Part shown: positions 26,452 to 34,071 of the stretch, piece after piece | Layout: each line of letters starts with the position of its first letter | Position numbering within the stretch: position 1 is the first letter of the stretch | From: Thermohalobaculum sp963822985 | Lineage (GTDB): Bacteria > Pseudomonadota > Alphaproteobacteria > Rhodobacterales > Rhodobacteraceae | Direction of reading: 5' to 3' | DNA: 64,000 nt | NCBI GenBank assembly: GCA_963822985.1 | Contig: CAWGJU010000008.1 | Coordinates: 1-64,000, forward strand | Notes under the pieces: model-generated | The model's database searches: none | Seen by the model: the letters and a program-made list of their open reading frames with translations, nothing else | Told to the model about the DNA's origin: nothing | Translations under genes and position numbers: made by a program

Positions 26452-26594
26452 CGCTGATCCTTCGATCGCCCGGGTGGCAAGCACACCGCCGGCGTTCTGT
26501 CGAGGTATAATTACCCGCTTCTTAAACACCGCTGCAGCCTTTCCGGTTCCATTGCGTGGCGCTAGGGTGCGAGCTCGGCGCTGGGAGGAGATGC

Positions 26595-26996
26595 ATGCAG
26601 AGTGATGGACGATCGCAGGCGTTTCGCGGCCGCCGGATCCTGGTCCTCGAGGACGAGGGACTGATCATGCTGACGATCACCGATGTTCTCGAGGGGCTCG
26701 GTTGCGAGGTGGTCGCCGCCGAGGCGCGGCCGGAGAAGGCGCTCGACGCGGTTGGCAGCACCCCGATTGACGCGGCGCTGCTCGACGTCAATCTCGGCGA
26801 GGGTCGGACGAGCTATGCGGTTGCCGACGCGCTGGCCGCGCGCGGCATCCCCTTCGCGTTCCTCACGGGCTATGGGAGCGTGTCGCTGGGCCCCGAGCAC
26901 GAGACCCGGCCGGTGCTGTCGAAGCCGGTCGACGATCGGAGCCTGGAGGCCATGCTGACGCGGCTCCTTGAGCCGCGCCCGCCGGCGGAGGGGTGA
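26595..26996 (+). CDS. Stand-alone response regulator receiver protein
   Basis: A 133-residue single REC domain. Acidic residues lie in ILVLEDEGL (residues 15-23), the phospho-acceptor is Asp64 in ALLDVNLGEG, the conserved Thr is in FLTGYG and Lys110 is in LSKPVDD. No output domain follows, so it works by protein contact or as a phosphate shuttle. The ATG at 26595 is preceded by GGGAGGAG; an in-frame GTG upstream (26556) is less likely. The divergent HWE kinase gene is 143 bp away, and such kinase/single-REC pairs are common in alphaproteobacteria. Confidence 0.9.
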   Translation: MQSDGRSQAFRGRRILVLEDEGLIMLTITDVLEGLGCEVVAAEARPEKALDAVGSTPIDAALLDVNLGEGRTSYAVADALAARGIPFAFLTGYGSVSLGPEHETRPVLSKPVDDRSLEAMLTRLLEPRPPAEG

Positions 26997-27299
26997 GCCG
27001 AGCGCGGCCGTCGTGAGATGCCCCGGCCGAGCGCGCCCGTCCGGGCCATCACGTCCGTCGCGCATCGAGCGCCTATGTCATACGAGCCTCGCTGCCCCGG
27101 CTCGGTGGCCCGGCCCGGTGGCCCGGCCCGGTCGGCCGCCCCCGCTTGTGGTGACGGGCGAAGGACGCGCTGGCAGAGGACGGCCCTCGGACCGGGCTGG
27201 ACGGGACGATAACGGTGAATCCTGCGGCCCCATTCGGCTTTGCAGCCGTCGGACAGGGCGCGGAATTACCGAGTTGCTCGCTCGCGAGCGGGCGCCGCC

Positions 27300-27396
27300 A
27301 AAAAAGTAGCCCCCGCCTCGGGGGAGGGGCGGGGGCCATCGCGCATGCACCCTCGGGGGGGATCGGTGCATGGCGAAATCGAGCTAAAAATCAACT
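27300..27396 (-). ncRNA. Candidate small RNA with two C-rich hairpins and intrinsic terminator
   Basis: Reading the minus strand, a -35-like TTGACG (27430-27425), a 16-base spacer and a -10-like TAAACG (27408-27403) precede two stem-loops. Hairpin 1 is ATGCACC / GGTGCAT (27371-27365 with 27351-27345) with loop GATCCCCCCCGAG. Hairpin 2 is GCCCCCGCC / GGCGGGGGC (27336-27328 with 27317-27309) with loop CCTCCCCCGA. TAC and six T (27305-27300) follow, a textbook intrinsic terminator. No gene on the minus strand lies just upstream for it to terminate, so a short independent transcript of about 97 nt is the simplest reading. C-rich loops complementary to ribosome-binding sites recall alphaproteobacterial anti-Shine-Dalgarno sRNAs. 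The rest of the gap 26997-27448 has no gene, only a GGTGGCCCGGCCC direct repeat near 27104-27130. Confidence 0.55.
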
Positions 27397-27448
27397 GTCC
27401 ATCGTTTATTCGACGCACCAACGCCGTCAAACGGGGAGAGTTCCGCCG

Positions 27449-28723
27449 ATGAAGCAAGAAATCGTTCACCGGCGGGATCGCCGTCCCGCGCCGGATCCGC
27501 GCCGAGGGGCGGCCATGACCGAGGATGGCCGCGGCCTGCCGATCCGCGGGGCGTTCGAGCTGCCCGGCGACTTGATCTATCTCGACGGCAACTCGCTGGG
27601 GCCGCTGCCGCGCCGCGCCCGCGAGCGGGTCGCCCGGACCGCGGCCGAGGAATGGGGCGGGATGCTGATCCGCGGCTGGACGGCGGCCGGCTGGATCGAC
27701 CTGCCGGCGCGGGTGGGCGGGCGGATCGCCCGGCTGATCGGGGCGCCGCCGGACAGCGTGATGGCCTGCGACTCGACCAGCGTGAACCTCTACAAGGTGC
27801 TGTCCGCGGCGCTGGCGCTGCGGCCCGGACGGCGCGTCGTGCTGTCGGACACGGGCAATTTCCCGACCGACCTCTACGTCGCGCAGGGTCTGCTGGCCGG
27901 CATGGGCGCGGGCCACGTCCTGCAGGTCGTCGCGCCCGAGGCGGTGGCTGACGCGATCGACGAGCGCGTGGCGGTACTGATGTTGACCGAAGTCGACTAC
28001 CGCACCGGACGGCTGCACGACATGGGCGCGCTAACCGCGCGGGCCCACGCCGCCGGCGCGCTGACGGTCTGGGATTTGGCGCATTCGGCCGGCGCGCTGC
28101 CGGTCGACCTGACGGGCGCTGGCGCCGACTTCGCGGTGGGCTGCGGCTACAAGTACCTGAACGGCGGCCCGGGGGCGCCGGCGTTCCTCTATGTGCGCCC
28201 GGAGCATGCCGAGGCCCTGCGGCCGCGCCTCGCCGGCTGGATGGGGCATGCGGCGCCCTTCGACTTCGACCTCGACTACCGACCGGCCGAGGGCGTCGAG
28301 CGGCTGCGGGTCGGCACGCCGCCGATCCTGTCGCTGGCGGCGCTCGATGCGGCGCTGGAGCTCTGGGAGGGGATCGACATGCAAGCGGTGCGGGCGCGCT
28401 CGATGGCGCTTTCCCAGCGGTTCGTCGCCGAGGTCGAGGCGCGCGCTGCTGGGCACGGGCTGAGCCTCGCCTCGCCGCGCGAGGCGGCGCGCCGGGGCAG
28501 CCAGGTCTCGTTCCGCTGCCCGCAGGGCTATGCGGTGATGCAGGCGCTGATCGCCCGCGGCGTGATCGGCGACTTCCGCGCGCCCGACCTGATCCGCTTC
28601 GGCTTCGCGCCGCTCTACAACACCGAGGCCGAGGTCGTGCAGGCCGCCCGCCTGCTGGCCGAGGTGCTGGACACCCGCGCCTGGGACCGGCCGGAGCACC
28701 TGAGGCGCGCCAAGGTGACCTGA
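27449..28723 (+). CDS. kynU: Kynureninase
   Basis: This PLP enzyme cleaves kynurenine to anthranilate and alanine in tryptophan degradation. The product is 424 residues from the ATG at 27449, which has GGGGAGAG 8 bases upstream; an ATG at 27515 is a shorter option. Family motifs are LIYLDGNSLGPLPRRARERV, DSTSVNLYKVLSAAL and VWDLAHSAGALPVDL (PLP-binding Asp), then CGYKYLNGGPGAPAF with the PLP lysine, and ending FGFAPLYNTEAEV. Neither tryptophan dioxygenase nor formamidase is in the window. A possible regulator is the divergent small RNA whose promoter overlaps the leader. Confidence 0.92.
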   Translation: MKQEIVHRRDRRPAPDPRRGAAMTEDGRGLPIRGAFELPGDLIYLDGNSLGPLPRRARERVARTAAEEWGGMLIRGWTAAGWIDLPARVGGRIARLIGAPPDSVMACDSTSVNLYKVLSAALALRPGRRVVLSDTGNFPTDLYVAQGLLAGMGAGHVLQVVAPEAVADAIDERVAVLMLTEVDYRTGRLHDMGALTARAHAAGALTVWDLAHSAGALPVDLTGAGADFAVGCGYKYLNGGPGAPAFLYVRPEHAEALRPRLAGWMGHAAPFDFDLDYRPAEGVERLRVGTPPILSLAALDAALELWEGIDMQAVRARSMALSQRFVAEVEARAAGHGLSLASPREAARRGSQVSFRCPQGYAVMQALIARGVIGDFRAPDLIRFGFAPLYNTEAEVVQAARLLAEVLDTRAWDRPEHLRRAKVT

Positions 28724-28883
28724 GCCGGGCCGAGACGGCCGGGCGCGGGCGAACGGGTCGACCGGAAGGAGCGCGTCCTTGCGCGGTGGACCGCCTCGAC
28801 TTTGGCGGAGGGTCAAACCTTCGAAGATCTCCGAGCGTGGACCAGAGAAACGCGCCGTACGGTTGTTCCTGCAGCGTCGCCCT

Positions 28884-28906
28884 GAACACGCCAGTGAGGC
28901 GTGTTC
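28884..28906. terminator. Terminator-like hairpin between convergent genes
   Basis: GAACACGCC (28884-28892) pairs perfectly with GGCGTGTTC (28898-28906) around a 5-base loop, AGTGA. It sits between the ends of kynU and the convergent glutaredoxin-MauE gene and could end transcription from both, although no T-run is present. Confidence 0.5.
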
Positions 28907-28914
28907 CACAGGCG

Positions 28915-29665
28915 TCAGGTGAACAGCATCCAGAGGCCCATCGCCACCATCATCAGGTTCTCGGTCAGCGAGATGAAGCCGAGCGGCACGTTCGAGCCGC
29001 CGCCGACGCAGGCGCATTTCAGCTCGCGCCGGTCGACATAGACCGCCTTGAAGACCGAGACGGCGCCGATCGTGCCGATGAAGAGCGCCACCGGGATGGC
29101 GATGAAGAGGAGTGCGTGGGCGATCATCAGCACGCCCGCCAGCGCCTCGCCGAACGGGTAGACATAGGCATAGCGCACCCAGCGCCGGGCCAGGAGGTCA
29201 TAGCCGAGGAACATGTTCGAGAAGCTCTCGAGGTCCTGCAGCTTGAGGATCGCCAGGATGCACATGGAGATGGCGATGAACCACTCGACCATGCGCACGG
29301 TGAAGAGGTCGCCGAAGGCGTACCAGCTGACGGCCAACGCCATCAGCAAGGCGACGGCGAAGACGGCGATCACCGGCTGGTAGCTGGATCTCGCCCTCGT
29401 CCTGGCCGGCCGGCGCCTTGCCGAAGTGCGCGCGCAGCTCGTCATAGCCGCCGATCCGCTCGCCGCCGATGAAGGTCTGCGGTGTCGTCTTGACGTCATG
29501 CGCGCGCTTGAAGGCCTCGGTCTCCTCTTTCGTCGTCAGGTGGTGATCCTCGACGGCATAGCCCTCGCGCTCGAGCAGATCCTTGGATTTGAGGCCGAAG
29601 GGGCAGAGGTGGTCGGGCATCACCATGCGGTGGAGCGTGGCGGTCTTGTTGTCGTCCAGGGGCAA
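28915..29665 (-). pseudogene. Glutaredoxin-MauE fusion membrane protein, one frame break
   Basis: The N-terminal part is a glutaredoxin-like domain: HRMVMPDHLCPFGLKSKDLL with a single-Cys CPFG site, then TTPQTFIGGERIGGYDEL. It is followed by GQDEGEI and, after one frame break near 29389 (an extra C), SYQPVIAVFAVALLMAL. Four membrane helices of the MauE/DoxX type follow, including a periplasmic-facing CAC motif in ELKCACVGGGSNVPLGF. MauE proteins move reducing equivalents across the membrane for disulfide chemistry. The start is a TTG at 29665 or the ATG at 29629. This is the only clear frame break in a chromosomal gene outside the 1.8-16.5 kb stretch. Confidence 0.72.
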
Positions 29666-29807
29666 GCGGAGCCTCGTGCGTCTTTTCTGCGTTGTGCGTC
29701 TGGTTAAAAACCGCCTTGGAGGCGGCCGGTTCCGGGCCGCTCGCGCTTGGGTCGACGCGGATGGCCGGCTCGCCTAAGCTTGGCCGTGGGCTGCCGATGG
29801 GAATAAG

Positions 29808-30221
29808 ATGCGGGTCCTGGAAAGCGCGCTCTACGCCGAGAACCTGGAGGAGGCGGCGGCCTTCTATGCCGAGGTGATGGGGCTCGAGCGCATCGCCGCC
29901 GCCGAGGGCCGGCACGTGTTCTTTCGCGCAGGCGATGGCGTGCTGCTGCTGTTCCGGCCCTCGGCGACGCGCGAGCCGCCCGCGCCGGGCGCCCGCGTGC
30001 CGGTGCCGCCGCACGGCACGACCGGCGAGGGGCATCTCTGCTTTGCCGGCACGGCCGACGAGATCGACCGCTGGCGCGCGCGGCTGGCCCAGGCGGGCGT
30101 CGCGATCGAGGCGGATTTCGAATGGCCGCAGGGCGGGCGGTCGATCTACTTCCGCGATCCGGCCGGCAATTCGATCGAGATTGCCGAGCCTCGCATCTGG
30201 GGCCTCAATCCGACAGGGTGA
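29808..30221 (+). CDS. VOC family protein (glyoxalase/fosfomycin-resistance-like)
   Basis: A 137-residue single VOC domain. LESALYAENLEEAAAFYAEV opens the first beta-alpha-beta repeat. HLCFAGTADEIDRWRARL and GGRSIYFRDPAGNSIEIAEP form the second, with Glu in IEIAEP as a likely metal ligand. Members include glyoxalase I-like and thiol-transferase enzymes, and the substrate cannot be told from sequence. It is divergent from the glutaredoxin-MauE gene, with a 142-bp promoter gap, and 61 bp upstream of malate synthase G. Confidence 0.85.
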   Translation: MRVLESALYAENLEEAAAFYAEVMGLERIAAAEGRHVFFRAGDGVLLLFRPSATREPPAPGARVPVPPHGTTGEGHLCFAGTADEIDRWRARLAQAGVAIEADFEWPQGGRSIYFRDPAGNSIEIAEPRIWGLNPTG

Positions 30222-30282
30222 AACTCGTTTCCGTTCCGTCGATTATTGTTCTAGGACGCAGCCGGCAATGAGGGAACTGGCG

Positions 30283-32436
30283 ATGGAACGGGTCGAGCGC
30301 GAGGGATTGCAGGTCGCGGCCGAGCTGGCGGCGTTTCTCGAGGACCGGGCGCTGCCCGGTACGGGCGTCGATCCGGCGGATTTCTGGCGCGGCCTGAGCG
30401 GGCTGGTCCACGATTTCGGGCCGAAGAACCGCGTGCTGCTGGAATACCGCGCCGAGCTGCAGCGCCGCATCGACGCCTGGCACCGCGAGCACCCGGGGCG
30501 CCCCGACCCGGACGCCTACCGCGCCTTCCTGGAGGAGATCGGCTACCTGCTGCCCGAGGGGCCGGACTTTCGCGTCGAGACGGCCCGCGTCGACCCCGAG
30601 ATCGCCAGCGTGGCCGGGCCGCAGCTGGTCGTGCCGATCACCAACGCCCGCTATGCGCTGAACGCGGCGAACGCGCGCTGGGGCTCGCTCTACGACGCGC
30701 TCTACGGCACGGACGCGCTGGGCGACCGGCCGGCGGGCGGCGGCTATGATCCGGCCCGCGGCGAGCGGGTGATCGCCTGGGCCAAGGCGTTTCTGAACGA
30801 GGCGGCGCCGCTGGTGCGCGGCAGCCATAGCGAGGTGACACGCTATGTCGTGGCGCATGGGCGCCTGGTGCCGACACTGGCCGACGGGCGCGAGACCGAG
30901 CTCAGGCGGCCGGGGCAGTTCGTCGGCTATCGCGGGGCGGCGATCGAGCCCGAGGCGATCCTGCTGGCGCACAACCAGCTGCATGTCGAAGTCGTCATCG
31001 ACCGCGCCAGCGAGATCGGCGCCTCGGACCCGGCGGGCGTGTCGGACATGCTCCTCGAGGCGGCGGTCACGACGATCATGGATCTCGAGGATTCGATCGC
31101 CGCCGTCGACGCCGAGGACAAGGTGCTGGCCTACGCCAACTGGCTGGGCCTGATGAAGGGCGACCTGACCGAGGAGGTCGCCAAGGACGGCCGCAGCTTC
31201 ACGCGCAGCCTGGCGCCCGACCGGGAGTACACGACGCCCGAGGGCGGCAAGCGGGCGCTGAAGGGCCGGTCGCTGATGCTGCTGCGCAATGTCGGACACC
31301 TGATGACCAACCCGGCGATCCTCGATCGCGACGGCGGCGAGGCCTTCGAGGGGCTGATGGACGCGATGATCGGCACGGTGATCGCGATGCACGACTTGAA
31401 GAAGGCGCAAGGCCCCAGGAACTCGACGCAAGGCTCGGTCTATGTCGTCAAGCCCAAGATGCACGGGCCCGAGGAGGTGGCGTTCACGACCGAGATCTTC
31501 GACCGGGTCGAGGCGGTGCTGGGGCTGCCGCCGAACACGGTGAAGATCGGCATCATGGACGAGGAGCGGCGCACGACCGTCAACCTGAAGGAGTGCATCA
31601 GGGCGGCGCGGGCGCGCGTCTGCTTCATCAACACGGGCTTCCTCGACCGGACCGGCGACGAGATCCACACCTCGATGGAGGCGGGGCCGATGGTCCGCAA
31701 GGCGGCCATGAAGGACACCGCCTGGATCAAGGCCTATGAGGACTGGAACGTCGATGTGGGCCTTGCCTGCGGGCTGGCGGGCCGGGCGCAGATCGGCAAG
31801 GGCATGTGGGCCATGCCCGACCTGATGGCCGACATGCTGGCGCAGAAGGTGGGCCACCCTGAGGCCGGCGCCAACTGCGCCTGGGTGCCGAGCCCCACGG
31901 CGGCGACGCTGCACGCGACGCACTACCACCATGTCGATGTGCTGGCGCGGCAGGCCGAGCTGATCAAGGGCGGAAGGCGGGCGCGGCTGGAGGACATCCT
32001 CGACGTGCCGCTCTCGAGCGAGAACTGGTCGCCGGAAGAGATCCGCGACGAGGTGCGCAACAACGCGCAAGGGATCCTGGGCTATGTGGTGCGCTGGATC
32101 GATGCCGGCGTCGGCTGCTCCAAGGTGCCCGACATCAACGATGTGGCGCTGATGGAGGACCGGGCGACCTGCCGGATCAGCTCGCAGCACATCGCCAATT
32201 GGCTGCGCCACGGGGTGGTCTCCGAGGACGAGGCGATGGCGGCGATGCGCGAGATGGCCGAGGTCGTCGACCGGCAGAACGCGGGCGACCCGAGCTATCG
32301 GCCGATGGCGCCGAACTTCGACGGGCAGGCATTCCAGGCAGCCTGCGATCTGGTCTTCGAGGGCGCCGAGCAGCCGAGCGGCTATACCGAGCCGATCCTG
32401 CACCGCAGGCGGGCGGCGCGAAAAAAGGAGGGCTGA
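30283..32436 (+). CDS. glcB: Malate synthase G
   Basis: It condenses glyoxylate with acetyl-CoA to malate. The 717-residue length matches isoform G (about 720). The ATG at 30283 (MERVEREGLQVAAELAAFL) has AGGGAA upstream and matches the family start; an ATG at 30268 is also in frame. Motifs are DPADFWRGL, TTIMDLEDSIAAVDAEDK, GSVYVVKPKMHGPEEVAF, GIMDEERRTTVNL, AQIGKGMWAMPDLMADML and the tail RISSQHIANWLRHG. Its stop overlaps the GlcG gene start, so they form one unit. It likely removes glyoxylate from purine-like or lyase reactions. Confidence 0.96.
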   Translation: MERVEREGLQVAAELAAFLEDRALPGTGVDPADFWRGLSGLVHDFGPKNRVLLEYRAELQRRIDAWHREHPGRPDPDAYRAFLEEIGYLLPEGPDFRVETARVDPEIASVAGPQLVVPITNARYALNAANARWGSLYDALYGTDALGDRPAGGGYDPARGERVIAWAKAFLNEAAPLVRGSHSEVTRYVVAHGRLVPTLADGRETELRRPGQFVGYRGAAIEPEAILLAHNQLHVEVVIDRASEIGASDPAGVSDMLLEAAVTTIMDLEDSIAAVDAEDKVLAYANWLGLMKGDLTEEVAKDGRSFTRSLAPDREYTTPEGGKRALKGRSLMLLRNVGHLMTNPAILDRDGGEAFEGLMDAMIGTVIAMHDLKKAQGPRNSTQGSVYVVKPKMHGPEEVAFTTEIFDRVEAVLGLPPNTVKIGIMDEERRTTVNLKECIRAARARVCFINTGFLDRTGDEIHTSMEAGPMVRKAAMKDTAWIKAYEDWNVDVGLACGLAGRAQIGKGMWAMPDLMADMLAQKVGHPEAGANCAWVPSPTAATLHATHYHHVDVLARQAELIKGGRRARLEDILDVPLSSENWSPEEIRDEVRNNAQGILGYVVRWIDAGVGCSKVPDINDVALMEDRATCRISSQHIANWLRHGVVSEDEAMAAMREMAEVVDRQNAGDPSYRPMAPNFDGQAFQAACDLVFEGAEQPSGYTEPILHRRRAARKKEG

Positions 32437-32867
32437 TGGCCGAGCTGACGCTGAACAAGGCGCGGGCGATCCTGCGCGGTGCGCTGAAGCACGCGCGGGC
32501 GAACGAGATGCAGCCGCTGGGCGTGGTCGTGCTGGACGCGGGCGGACACCTGAAGGCGTTCGAGCGCGAGGATGGGGCGTCCATTTACCGCTTTCGCGTG
32601 GCGCATGGGAAGGCGCATGGCGCGATCGGCATGGGGATGGGCGCGCGGGCCTTGCACAAGCGGGCCGAGGAGCAGGGCTATTTCGTCCTGGCCGTCGGCG
32701 CGCTGGAGGGGACGGCCATCGTCCCGGTGCCGGGCGGCGTGCTGGTGCGCGACCGGCGGGGCGCGATCATCGGCGCGGTCGGCATCTCGGGCGACAAGTC
32801 GGACGCCGACGAGGCGGCGGCGATCGCCGGCATCGAGGCGGCGGGGTTCACGGCCGACGCGGGGTGA
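32436..32867 (+). CDS. glcG: GlcG/HbpS family (DUF336) protein
   Basis: The 143-residue protein MAELTLNKARAILRGALKHA... with PLGVVVLDAGGHLKAFERED, GSIYRF-like RFRVAHGKAHGA and VPVPGGVLVRDRRGAIIGA is a clear GlcG/HbpS member. The family has a PAS-like fold, with some members binding heme or cobalamin, and is often found in glycolate/glyoxylate operons. The ATG shares one base with the malate synthase stop (TGATG), so translation is coupled. A GGAGG site lies just upstream. Its function beside malate synthase is still unclear. Confidence 0.9.
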   Translation: MAELTLNKARAILRGALKHARANEMQPLGVVVLDAGGHLKAFEREDGASIYRFRVAHGKAHGAIGMGMGARALHKRAEEQGYFVLAVGALEGTAIVPVPGGVLVRDRRGAIIGAVGISGDKSDADEAAAIAGIEAAGFTADAG

Positions 32868-32883
32868 ATGCCGCGCCCCGAAA

Positions 32884-32902
32884 GGTGGGTGGAATACACC
32901 CT
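32884..32902. repeat. GGTGGGT-type intergenic palindrome, copy 2
   Basis: GGTGGGTGGAATACACCCT, with inverted GGGTG/CACCC arms, lies between the convergent ends of glcG and the DMT transporter gene. It is related to elements at 10114-10136 and 45839-45861 and may help end transcription. Confidence 0.4.
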
Positions 32903-32913
32903 GCGAGCCCTCG

Positions 32914-33822
32914 TCAGGCGACCTCGCGGAGCTCCTTCTGGCGCTCGGCGCCCTGCTTGGCTCGCACCCGCTCGCGCCAGAAGGCGAAGAGGCCGGCGGC
33001 GATGACGATGACGGCGCCCAGCACCGTCCAGGGCGAGAGGAACTCGCCAAAGACGACGACGCCGACCAGGGACGAGAACACCGTCTGCAGATAGGCGAAG
33101 GGCTGCAGCGCCGAGGCCTCGGCCGCCTCGAAGGCGCGGATCAGCAGGTAGTGGCCGGTCATGCCCGTGACGCAGAGCGTCGTCATCATGACGATCTCGA
33201 CCGGCGTCATCGCCGACCAGAACCACGGGCCGATCAGCGTCATCACCACGGCGCCGAAGACCCCGGTGTAGTAGAAGCTGGTCATCGCCCCGTCGGTGCG
33301 CGCGACCCGGCGCGTCGCGATGCCGTAGAGCGCGAACATCGCCATGCCGAGGATGGCCACGCCCATGCCATAGGTGAGCGGCTCGGACCCGGGCCGGATG
33401 ATCAGCATCATGCCCAGGAAACCGATGCCGATGGCGGACCAGCGCCGCCAGCCGACCCGCTCCCCCAGCAGCGGGCCCGAGAGCGCGACGATCAGCAGCG
33501 GCCCGAAGGCGAAGATCGCGTGCGTGTTGGCGAGCCCGATCAGGTGGAAGGCGAGGACGGCCACGCAGATCTCGAGCGCTAGCAGAACGCCGCGCGTGAC
33601 CTGCAGGCGCGGCTGGCCGCTACGCATGCCCTGGGCGAAGCCGTTCCGCCAGAGCAGGACGAGGCAGACCGCGCCGAACGCCCAGTAGCGCAGCATGGTG
33701 ATGAAAATCGGTGAATGGTTGGCGGCCAGCGCCTTGGAGAAACCGTCCTGCAGAGCGAAGACGGCTGTCGCCGCAAGCATGAAGGCGACGCCGCGGAGCG
33801 TGTTCTGTTCGGTGACGGGCAT
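32914..33822 (-). CDS. DMT superfamily (EamA) transporter
   Basis: A 302-residue inner-membrane protein with about ten helices arranged as two EamA repeats. The first starts GVAFMLAATAVFALQDGFSK and the second around GVAILGMAMFALYGIATRRV. LLIRAFEAAEASALQPFAYL and FGEFLSPWTVLGAVIVIAAG near the end are typical of RhaT/RarD-like drug or metabolite exporters. The C-terminus is a short basic tail. Substrate is unknown. The gene is divergent from the aminotransferase with a 249-bp gap. Confidence 0.9.
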   Translation of the reverse strand: MPVTEQNTLRGVAFMLAATAVFALQDGFSKALAANHSPIFITMLRYWAFGAVCLVLLWRNGFAQGMRSGQPRLQVTRGVLLALEICVAVLAFHLIGLANTHAIFAFGPLLIVALSGPLLGERVGWRRWSAIGIGFLGMMLIIRPGSEPLTYGMGVAILGMAMFALYGIATRRVARTDGAMTSFYYTGVFGAVVMTLIGPWFWSAMTPVEIVMMTTLCVTGMTGHYLLIRAFEAAEASALQPFAYLQTVFSSLVGVVVFGEFLSPWTVLGAVIVIAAGLFAFWRERVRAKQGAERQKELREVA

Positions 33823-34071
33823 GACCGGCGCTCATGCCGCGCCCGCCGGCCGCCGCGCAAGCGCGATCTGCGCAAGGCGGCTTGCCGCCAGCCCGGCGGA
33901 ACGCTCCGGCGGAACGTCTCACTGGAACGGCGGCAGCCGAGGGGCGGCGGCCGAAAGGGGCCGGACCGGCAGTGAGATTCCTCGCGCAGGCCGAACGCGT
34001 CCAGCGCAAAGGTTGCGCCCAGCCTGCGTCCGCGTCAGGCTCCGGCGGCCAAGACGCAGGGAGGGCGGCCA

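Noticed and set aside
26515..26560. EcfG-type stress promoter upstream of the HWE kinase (GGAAC then TGTT at 17 bases)
   Set aside because: The -10 deviates from the expected CGTT and would overlap an in-frame alternative start; evidence is too weak to list as a feature.
27104..27135. Short direct repeats considered as a CRISPR array
   Set aside because: Only two GGTGGCCCGGCCC units in direct contact, with no spacers and no cas genes.
27215..27448. In-frame upstream extension of kynureninase
   Set aside because: It crosses the sRNA-like hairpins, is low in conserved features, and a strong ribosome-binding site supports the start at 27449.
30205..32403. Very long open frame antisense to malate synthase
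   Set aside because: It is Arg/His/Leu-rich, has no recognisable domain and mirrors the codon pattern of glcB. Long antisense frames are expected in DNA of this GC content.
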